Positions 52,826 to 59,113 of a stretch of DNA of 64,000 nt are shown one piece after another. The notes beneath the pieces are model-generated. The model made no database searches. It saw only the letters and a program-made list of their open reading frames with translations, and was not told where the DNA came from. Source of the DNA: Lewinellaceae bacterium (GTDB taxonomy: Bacteria; Bacteroidota; Bacteroidia; Chitinophagales; Saprospiraceae); contig JACJYN010000004.1 of NCBI GenBank assembly GCA_020636095.1, positions 496,001-560,000 of the forward strand, read 5' to 3'. The translations under genes were made by a program, and so were the position numbers. How positions within the stretch are numbered: position 1 is the first letter of the stretch; the number at the start of each line of letters is the position of its first letter.

Positions 52826-53611
52826 TTACTGCACCGGTATGCTGTAATCTTCCGACAATATCTTTTCCATCCTCAGCGGCTGTCCCGGCGCCTGTGCATC
52901 CTGTAACAGCACGGCGGCGCTCTTATTGTCCAAAATGAACCTGCCATTGCCCAGGCTGGAGGTGAAATCCAGGGAGGATGGGCCGAATTCCAGGTTGGCG
53001 GCGGCCTGAGGTTCCATGGAAGTCATCAGGATGTTTAGTTGGTTCACCGGAGGCAGGATGCCGTCCATCTGAAAATATTCAGCCCTCAGCGTATCTTCTT
53101 TCAGCCCGACGAACAGGATATGGGAGCCGGATTCCCGGCTTAGCGCATAGGTGCCCACCAGTTCATCTTTCCTTACGGGCATCTGGAGGTTGAACTGCCC
53201 GTTGGCAAAACTGCCGATTTTAGTATAGTGATAGCCATCGTCTTCCTGCCCTTCGTCCGCCCACCCCTGGTAGAAGGCAATGGTGGAATCTTCCTGAATG
53301 GCGTAGAAATAGTCGCCGGCGCCGGCCCACCAACCTCCAACCGCTTCCAGTGCTGTTTTGGGGATATCGTAATCTTCATAGGAAGCAGTAGGAATGGAGT
53401 CGCAGTTGCTGATGTTGGCGAGTTTAACCTTATTTTGGTTGACTACCGCATAGACTGCGCTTCGTGGAGCGGTTTCATCCTGGCTGGTAGATTGGCAAAG
53501 CAACTGGACGGAAAAACCTTCTTCAGCTTCTCCACCAGACGGCGTGTTCTGGCAGGCAGGCAGGGCTAAAAGGAAGAAAAGGAGTATGGGAAACAGCTTG
53601 CTGAATGTCAT
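52826..53611 (-). CDS. Putative lipoprotein of unknown function
   Basis: From ATG 53611 this is a 261-residue lipoprotein, with signal peptide and lipobox (FFLLALPACQN, Cys near residue 20). An ATG further upstream at 53677 would add 22 non-signal residues. The body is beta-rich (RSAVYAVVNQNKVKLANISN; YFYAIQEDSTIAFYQGWADE) with no domain I recognise. It converges with the barrel gene, with three bases between the stops. A remnant of a second copy, keeping only the signal peptide region, lies at 56811-56931. Confidence 0.7.
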   Translation of the reverse strand: MTFSKLFPILLFFLLALPACQNTPSGGEAEEGFSVQLLCQSTSQDETAPRSAVYAVVNQNKVKLANISNCDSIPTASYEDYDIPKTALEAVGGWWAGAGDYFYAIQEDSTIAFYQGWADEGQEDDGYHYTKIGSFANGQFNLQMPVRKDELVGTYALSRESGSHILFVGLKEDTLRAEYFQMDGILPPVNQLNILMTSMEPQAAANLEFGPSSLDFTSSLGNGRFILDNKSAAVLLQDAQAPGQPLRMEKILSEDYSIPVQ

Positions 53612-53729
53612 TATTATTCGGTTTTGACGAGCAGTTTTATATTTCGCTAAAATAAGGCCTGCGGGGAGCAATTGCAATAAGAACCTTCCGAAAGGTGAAA
53701 AACGTTACATCAGCGGCCTATCGCCTCCC

Positions 53730-55241
53730 TCACTTCTTCCTCACCACCAGCCGTTCCACCCAACTGCCGTGCCCCGTCCGCACCTGCAAAAAATAAACCC
53801 CATCCGGTAACGTGCCCACTGCCAGTTCTATCTGCTGTTGCAATTGCCGATGTTGCCGCCACACCACCCGCCCGGTGGCGTCCAATAGCTGTAGGATGGC
53901 CTCCCGCCCCGGCGGCGCGCCCGCCCATGCCAGCGTGAACGGGCCGCTGGTGGGGTTGGGATAAAGGGAGAAATGCGTATCACCTGCCGCCACCTCCTCC
54001 TCGGCCGCCGTCACCATCGAACAAAGCGTATCCAGGCAGCCGTCAGCGGTGACTTTCACCAGCCAGATGTATCGTTGGTTGCCGTTGATGGTTTCTCCCG
54101 CCGCCACAATGCTGCCGCTGGATAATTCGCCTACCCCGGCGAGGGTGCCCTGGTTGGTATTCACCAGGGGAAATGGGGCGTCTATCAGGTTTTCCCATAT
54201 ACTGTCTCCCTGGGGGGAGAATTTGTGGAGCCAGCCCACTCTTCGGGTCGGCGTACCGGGTATTTTGACAAAACTTTCCCCCGCGCCGATGTAGTTGCCG
54301 TCGGAAGTTGGCTCGATGTCCCAGAATATGACATCAGCCCCCAGCCGGGCCTCTAATCCAAAATGGCGGAGCCATTCTATTTGAAACCCGGTGTCTAGCT
54401 TGGCGAGGGTGGGCTGGACGATACTGGTCCCTCCTATCACTTCCACGAGGTACAACCCAAAAGTAATAAGCCCTCTGTCATCAGTAACGAGGATATGCCG
54501 GTTGTAACCAATGTCAGCATTGGGCTCGGAACTCCAAAGCCTGACAACTTGCCCCTGCCCGTCGATATACCGGATCGTGGTTCGGGCGGAATTGGGGCCT
54601 TCAACATCAGTGGTGCCACATAAGACAAACAAGGAATCATTAATCTTTGCCATGGAGTTGACAAGATCTGCGACATCATAGTCTCCATAATATTGAAACC
54701 ATAGTGTGTTACCTTGCTGGTCCACCCTTCTGGCAAAAGGATTATTTTTATAATTAGGCCGTTGTATCCCTCCACTTAATAGATAACCGTCACTTAATTC
54801 AATGGGTACATTATATCTATAATGACGGAGGTTCACCGTATCCAGGTATTCTCTAATGAACTCAACTTCAAAATCGTGATCGGTTTTGATCAGCCAGGTG
54901 GCTATCCTATTAGTGGGAGCGGCAGTCATAATATACCCGCCGCTACGAGTTTTGGCGATTTTACCCCAATGATAGTCAATAGAAAGGGGAGCACCCTGAG
55001 GGTCGAGGATCATTTTGGAGAATAAGTGGTGGCCGGAAGAATCAAATTTAGATAACAAAAGCCCCTGTTGGGGAATAGAGTCGTTGGAAAAACCCAAGCC
55101 AAAGGCAACGATGGTGTCATTGTCTACAAGCATATCCCGAAAGTGGTTCAGTGGATAACCCAAGTCTACAGCGGAGTTAAAAGGTTGGCCAGAAGCAGGA
55201 AGCCAGAAATGCAGCAATAAGAAAAAGGGTACAAACTTCAT
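53730..55241 (-). CDS. T9SS-sorted secreted protein, tandem copy 1
   Basis: A 503-residue secreted protein: signal peptide (KFVPFFLLLHFWLPASG), a body with repeated strands of a propeller type (KIAKTRSGGYIMTAAPTN; ILVTDDRGLITFGLYLVEV), and a C-terminal type A sorting domain (FSLYPNPTSGPFTLAWAG ... LPDGVYFLQV). Its 3' 700 bp are nearly identical to those of the paralogue at 57546-59066, while the 5' halves differ. I choose ATG 55241 because the 22 residues before it carry no signal peptide features. The mini-protease gene at 55312 lies just upstream. Confidence 0.82.
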   Translation of the reverse strand: MKFVPFFLLLHFWLPASGQPFNSAVDLGYPLNHFRDMLVDNDTIVAFGLGFSNDSIPQQGLLLSKFDSSGHHLFSKMILDPQGAPLSIDYHWGKIAKTRSGGYIMTAAPTNRIATWLIKTDHDFEVEFIREYLDTVNLRHYRYNVPIELSDGYLLSGGIQRPNYKNNPFARRVDQQGNTLWFQYYGDYDVADLVNSMAKINDSLFVLCGTTDVEGPNSARTTIRYIDGQGQVVRLWSSEPNADIGYNRHILVTDDRGLITFGLYLVEVIGGTSIVQPTLAKLDTGFQIEWLRHFGLEARLGADVIFWDIEPTSDGNYIGAGESFVKIPGTPTRRVGWLHKFSPQGDSIWENLIDAPFPLVNTNQGTLAGVGELSSGSIVAAGETINGNQRYIWLVKVTADGCLDTLCSMVTAAEEEVAAGDTHFSLYPNPTSGPFTLAWAGAPPGREAILQLLDATGRVVWRQHRQLQQQIELAVGTLPDGVYFLQVRTGHGSWVERLVVRKK

Positions 55242-55311
55242 AATACATGATTTTGGAAGGGGGCCGGCCCCGCAGAGCCTGAGCCAGTTTTGCCGGGGCT
55301 CAGCCAATGAA

Positions 55312-55659
55312 TTATTGGGTAAGGATCAACTTAAAGCGTTCACGCTGCCCGGAGGAAAAGGTAATCTCAGCGAGGTAGAGCCCGGGCCTGAACCGTTCTT
55401 TAGGCCAGTGTATAGTGTGCCGCCCTTCAGGAAAACTTTGTTTTAGCATGAGCTTTCCCTGAAGGTTATAGAATGCCAAGATGGCTGGGCGGATGTGAAA
55501 AGTACCGGGATTGTCCTCATAATCGCCGTAAATTGAAGGATCTTGCAGAAAGCAGGACTGGCTATGGACGGTGGGAAGCAGGAAAATCGGCATCAGAAAA
55601 AGGCCCAGGAGAGCCCGTTTAATCCTGCCGGGGATCTCATGGCCTGTACACACACACAC
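55312..55659 (-). pseudogene. Deletion derivative of the M43-like T9SS protease gene
   Basis: This 115-codon frame begins exactly like the 1019-residue protease at 59114-62173 (SQSCFLQDPSIYGDYEDNPG) and ends with the tail of its sorting domain (FYNLQGKLMLKQSFPEGRHT ... FKLILTQ). About 2.7 kb of protease and helix coding sequence is absent, and the junction is in frame. The ORF opens with GTG inside a TG dinucleotide tract; the nearest ATG-AAA start at 55685 is out of frame with the signal peptide. The product, if made, would be secreted but lacks the catalytic domain. Confidence 0.75.
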
Positions 55660-55660
55660 A
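55648..55660. repeat. Dinucleotide (TG/CA) tract at the 5' end of the mini-protease gene
   Basis: The minus strand reads (TG)6-T directly after ATGAAAAACGCGCTGTCC and six further bases. The homologous tract in front of the full-length protease has nine units. Loss of one unit or gain of two would bring the ATG at 55685 into frame with the signal peptide. Confidence 0.85.
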
Positions 55661-55785
55661 TTCTAAGGGACAGCGCGTTTTTCATAGCAATAAGGTTTTT
55701 AGGATTAAAGGATACAGAAAGATAATTTAATATTCCGGCCTTGACAAAAAGATGGAAATATTTACATCGGTATCGCTCAGCGGAG

Positions 55786-55823
55786 CCCGCGGCCTCTGGA
55801 ACCACAATCCAGCGCTCTAACCA
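55786..55823 (-). repeat. Partial tRNA-His sequence, left direct repeat of the GIY-YIG cassette
   Basis: 38 bp covering the anticodon arm and neighbouring D- and T-arm sides of tRNA-His. It matches 56132-56169 of the complete tRNA at 37 of 38 positions. It follows the GIY-YIG gene directly, so the gene's last codons and stop run into it. The sequence beyond it (GCTCAGCGGAG side) does not continue a tRNA. Confidence 0.8.
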
Positions 55824-56071
55824 TCTCCCGATATTAAACGTTCTATATAGGCACGGCTCTTACGGCCCTTAACCTGGCGTTCGCGGCGAAAAGCCTCACT
55901 ACGCGTGGCGTACTCTTCCTGGTAGGCCAACACCCAATTGGGCGCGCCGCTTTTTGTAGCCCGTTCATAACCCCGGTTATGGCGTTCCAGCCGGGCTTCG
56001 ACATTCTGGGTGCTGCCTATATAATAAGCCCCTGTCTCTTTGTTATGTAATATGTATACCTGATAAGCCAT
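55817..56071 (-). CDS. GIY-YIG nuclease domain protein (single domain)
   Basis: An 84-residue single-domain GIY-YIG protein: YQVYILHNKETGAYYIGSTQ at the N terminus (the GIY and YIG motifs read VYI and YIG), the conserved arginine in NVEARLERHNRG, and the C-terminal EEYATRSEAFRRERQVKGRK with glutamate. The start is ATG 56071. Reading further upstream to 56188 only translates the tRNA-His gene. The last codons and stop come from a partial tRNA-His repeat, so the C terminus may be trimmed. It is bracketed by 38-bp tRNA-derived direct repeats and looks like a mobile cassette. Confidence 0.85.
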   Translation of the reverse strand: MAYQVYILHNKETGAYYIGSTQNVEARLERHNRGYERATKSGAPNWVLAYQEEYATRSEAFRRERQVKGRKSRAYIERLISGDG

Positions 56072-56102
56072 AAATAAAAAAGCTGCCCTTTGCAAGGCAG
56101 CT
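56071..56102 (-). terminator. Intrinsic terminator after tRNA-His
   Basis: Minus strand: AGCTGCC pairs with GGCAGCT (56096-56102 with 56081-56087) over an 8-base loop, followed by TTTTTATTTA. It ends tRNA-His transcription directly before the GIY-YIG start codon. It belongs to the cassette, being absent from the other tRNA-His locus. Confidence 0.8.
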
Positions 56103-56111
56103 CCTATTTTG

Positions 56112-56186
56112 GGTGGAAGACGGGATTTGAACCCGCGACCTCTGGAACCACAATCCAGCGCTCTAACCAACTGAGCTACAACCACC
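56112..56186 (-). tRNA. tRNA-His (GTG)
   Basis: 75 bases folding as a cloverleaf. The anticodon arm is CTGGA-TTGTGGT-TCCAG with GTG anticodon, the T-arm is GCGGG-TTCAAAT-CCCGT, and the extra 5' G of tRNA-His is present. In my fold the acceptor stem GTGGTTG / CTTCCAC has two neighbouring T-T mismatches (pairs 5-68 and 6-67). The 3' half would instead fit a GTGGAAG 5' arm. The CCA end is not fully encoded. The 3' half lies within the GIY-YIG cassette. Confidence 0.85.
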
Positions 56187-56234
56187 ATAATACAGTAGGA
56201 AAACTACTATGAATTTCTTTTTCCTAAAGCGATG

Positions 56235-56242
56235 CAAATATA
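56235..56242 (-). promoter_or_regulatory. -7 element upstream of tRNA-His
   Basis: Minus-strand TATATTTG lies 48 bp before the tRNA 5' end. The same sequence is kept at 62560-62567 upstream of the interrupted tRNA copy, as expected from duplication of the locus. Confidence 0.5.
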
Positions 56243-56269
56243 GGATAAGTTCCAAAAACGGTAAAGTTT

Positions 56270-56437
56270 TTACCGAGAAAAATATTGCACCCACTGCCAC
56301 AGGTCCAGATACTCAAAAAAGCGGGCCTCCCGGCCTTCTGATGACCGGGGCTCCAGGCTTTCCTGAAGACTTTTCAAGATCTCCGCTTTACTCATTTTAT
56401 CCGGTGCATTGGCCAGTTTGCGGAGGGTGTCGAGCAG
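56270..56437 (-). pseudogene. 3' fragment of the helical-repeat gene (copy of 62595 region)
   Basis: These 168 bases match the last 56 codons of the gene at 62595-64000, including the ending LWQWVQYFSR-stop read as CTGTGG...CGGTAA. The match stops abruptly at GAGCAG (56432-56437), where the sequence switches to the barrel gene. The fragment has no start and cannot be functional. It marks the join between the two tandem duplication units. Confidence 0.85.
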
Positions 56438-56803
56438 CACTTCCCTTTAGTCTCCCGCCGCTTTAATGTATACGCCGGAGGAGGGCTGCATAAAGGCTGG
56501 GTTACCCGAGATGGCACGGAAGAAGGCCCCATTTACAAAGACCCCTTTGGCCTCAGCCTGATTGCCGGCATAGAGGCCTCGCTGGGCCGGTTGAATGTAT
56601 CCTACGATTTCAAGCCGGCCATCAACCTGAGTGGAGGCAAGCATACCATTTACAGCCAAACCGGCGTGTCGCTGCGCTACGTGATCGTGAAACGCCCCTG
56701 GCTGAACGACCCCAAAGCCAAAAGAAAACGCCAAAGGGAACGCGAGCGCCGCCGGAATAAGAACGGCGATGGCTTCAACTGGAAGTTCTGGGAAAACTGG
56801 TGA
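56432..56803 (+). pseudogene. 5'-truncated copy of the beta-barrel gene at 52247
   Basis: It matches 52448-52822 with a few changes and one codon or so lost, through to the same WKFWENW end. The signal peptide and first 67 codons are absent. An ATG at 56591 opens a 70-codon frame, but without an export signal it is unlikely to be functional. It forms the left edge of duplication copy 2. Confidence 0.85.
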
Positions 56804-56810
56804 GGTTTAC

Positions 56811-56931
56811 TGCACCGGTATGCTGTAATACTTTGCTCCTCGGCTTCGTTGTCTGGGCCGTTCTGACAAGCGCTGAATAGCATAATGGCTAAAATAGCCG
56901 GGAAAGATGTTTTGATTGGTACTGGCATCAT
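56811..56931 (-). pseudogene. Remnant of a second lipoprotein gene
   Basis: It starts MMPVPIKTSFPAILAIMLFS with lipobox SACQN, similar in position and character to the lipoprotein at 52826, but within about 20 codons the sequence jumps to the last 30 bases of that gene (GCACCGGTATGCTGTAAT). About 670 bp of body is deleted. The frame then reads antisense into the barrel remnant, so no normal product is expected. Confidence 0.7.
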
Positions 56932-57057
56932 GATGTTGCGGTTTGCGCCAAAATAAGCCCTATAGTGGGTAAATGCAATTTTGGGGACAGGTGTAATACC
57001 AATTTTGAAATGCGAAGTTGGAAGCAGAAGCATCAAAGAGCTGTAAGGGTGAAGGAA

Positions 57058-57456
57058 ATGAGGCGCATTGAGCTGTTCAAGATCGGCGAAAAACGTTTTT
57101 TTGAAAAGAACTATGGAGTGGTGGACAGCACCTTTTTTTTAGCCTTCAACTTTAAAATGGTGGCTGGCGATGCCACCAAGCCATTTCAGGATGCAAAATC
57201 CATCGTCCTCTCGGTGGCCGGGCTATTGACGAAGGATTTTTTAAAGCTGGTCATTTTATCATTGGCCATCGCCTCGCCTGTTGCCTGGTTTTTTATGAAT
57301 AAATGGCTGGAGAGTTTTGCCTACCGCATTGACATCGGCTGGTGGGCGTTTGTGCTGGCCGGAGCGGTAGCCGTAGCCGTGGCGTTCCTTACAGTCAGCT
57401 TCCAAAGCGTGAAGGCCGCGGTAGCCGACCCGGTAAAGGCGCTGCGCAGCGAGTAG
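57058..57456 (+). pseudogene. Shrunken macB/FtsX-like ABC transporter permease gene
   Basis: The frame reads GEKRFFEKNYGVVDSTFFLA, a block of the MacB periplasmic core domain. After KSIVLS it switches without a stop to the last two membrane spans of an FtsX permease (LVILSLAIASPVAWFFMNKW; VLAGAVAVAVAFLTVSFQ), ending ADPVKALRSE as real family members do. About 500 residues between these parts are missing. The N terminus and the ATPase gene are absent. It is probably an internal deletion product, and its counterpart is absent from duplication copy 1. Confidence 0.75.
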
Positions 57457-57545
57457 AGCGGCAGTTGGGGAGGCCTACCTGTAATTGAGTGCTCGTTTTT
57501 TTTTATACGGTTGCCCTACATCAGCGGCCCGGCTTATCGCCTCCC

Positions 57546-59066
57546 TCACTTCCTCCTCACCACCAGCCGCTCCACCCAACTGCCCTGCCCCGTCCGCACC
57601 TGCAAAAAATAAACCCCACCCGGTAACGTGCCCACCTCAAGTTCTATCTGCTGTTGCCATTGCCGATGCTGCCGCCACACCACCCGCCCGGTGGCGTCCA
57701 ATAGCTGTAGGATGGCCTCCCGCCCCGGCGGCACGCCCGCCCAGGCCAGCGTGAACGGGCCGCTGGTGGGGTTGGGATAAAGGGAGAAATGCGTATCACC
57801 TGCCGCCACCTCCTCCTCGGCCGCCGTCACCATCGAACAAAGCGTATCCAGGCAGCCGTCAGCGGTGACTTTCACCAGCCAGATGTATCGTTGGTTGCCG
57901 TTGATGGTTTCTCCCGCCGCCACAATGCTGCCGCTGGATAATTCGCCTACCCCGGCGAGGGTGCCCTGGTTGGTATTCACCAGGGGAAATGGAGCGTCTA
58001 TCAGGTTTTCCCATATACTGTCTCCCTGGGGGGAGAATTTGTGGAGCCAGCCCACTCTTCGGGTCGGCGTACCGGGTATTTTGACAAAACTTTCCCCCGC
58101 GCCGATGTAGTTGCCGTCGGAAGTTGGCTCGATATCCCAGAATGTGACATCAGCCCCCAGCCGGGCCTCTAATCCAAAATGGCGCAGCCATTCTATCTGA
58201 AACCCAGTGTCCAGTTTGGCCAGGGTGGGCTGGACGATCAAAGTTTCGCCAATAAATTCTACTGGATATAGGCCAAAAATAATGGCTCCTCCGTCAGGTG
58301 TAGGAAGGATCTTTCGGGCAAAACCTACCTCCGGGTTTAACTCGGATTGCCAGGAACGGACAATGTTTCCACTTAAGTCTATGTATTGGACCAAAGAGAA
58401 AGCATTACTAGGGCTGGTTTCGGTAGTACTAAAGCCAACAAATAAGGTGTCATTTATTTTGGCCATATCGTTGAAGACATTACCAACATCATAATCTCCG
58501 AAATACTTAAACCAAACTGTATTACCCTGCTGATCTACTCTTCGGGCGAAAGAATTATCAAGATAGTTAGGCCGTTGTATAGCGCCGCTCAGTAAGTATC
58601 CATTGCTCAGTTCAATTGGAGCAATGTATCTAAAATGGCTTCTATTTATGGTATCCAGGTACTCTTTGATGAACTCCACCTCAAACTGGTGATCCACCTT
58701 GATCAGCCAGGCGGCATCGCCGTGGGTGGGCGCGGCCGTCATAATATAGCCACCGTCCCTGGTTTTGGTGATCTTGCCCCAATTGTAACTTATTGATAGG
58801 TGTTCGCCCAGGGGGTCGAGTAGCATCCTGGAAAACAGGTGGTTGCCGGAAGAGTCAAACTTGGAAAGAACAAGGCCCTGCTGGGAGTAGGTATTGTCGG
58901 CATACGCCAGGCCATACCCTATAATAGTATCCTGGTCCACGATCATATCCCGGAAGTGATTGGAGGGCCAACCCAGATTTGCAGACAAATTAAATGTACT
59001 TTGCCCCGTAGCAATAAAACAGGAAAGAAACAATAAACTAAATAATGGGTATTTTAGAATAAGCAT
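57546..59066 (-). CDS. T9SS-sorted secreted protein, tandem copy 2
   Basis: A 506-residue paralogue of the protein at 53730-55241: signal peptide (PLFSLLFLSCFIATGQ), propeller-type body (KITKTRDGGYIMTAAPTH; ILPTPDGGAIIFGLYPVEF) and type A sorting domain (FSLYPNPTSGPFTLAWAG ... LPGGVYFLQV). The 3' 700 bp are almost the same as in copy 1, while the 5' 800 bp have drifted. The protease gene at 59114 lies 47 bp upstream on the same strand. Function is unknown beyond T9SS export. Confidence 0.83.
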   Translation of the reverse strand: MLILKYPLFSLLFLSCFIATGQSTFNLSANLGWPSNHFRDMIVDQDTIIGYGLAYADNTYSQQGLVLSKFDSSGNHLFSRMLLDPLGEHLSISYNWGKITKTRDGGYIMTAAPTHGDAAWLIKVDHQFEVEFIKEYLDTINRSHFRYIAPIELSNGYLLSGAIQRPNYLDNSFARRVDQQGNTVWFKYFGDYDVGNVFNDMAKINDTLFVGFSTTETSPSNAFSLVQYIDLSGNIVRSWQSELNPEVGFARKILPTPDGGAIIFGLYPVEFIGETLIVQPTLAKLDTGFQIEWLRHFGLEARLGADVTFWDIEPTSDGNYIGAGESFVKIPGTPTRRVGWLHKFSPQGDSIWENLIDAPFPLVNTNQGTLAGVGELSSGSIVAAGETINGNQRYIWLVKVTADGCLDTLCSMVTAAEEEVAAGDTHFSLYPNPTSGPFTLAWAGVPPGREAILQLLDATGRVVWRQHRQWQQQIELEVGTLPGGVYFLQVRTGQGSWVERLVVRRK

Positions 59067-59113
59067 GACAGCAATATTGTGGGTTAGCCGGGCCTGCAGG
59101 CCCGGCTAATGAA

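Noticed and set aside
56072..56188. N-terminal extension of the GIY-YIG frame (MVVVAQLVRALDCGSRGRGF)
   Set aside because: It is the translated tRNA-His gene plus terminator; the protein starts at ATG 56071.
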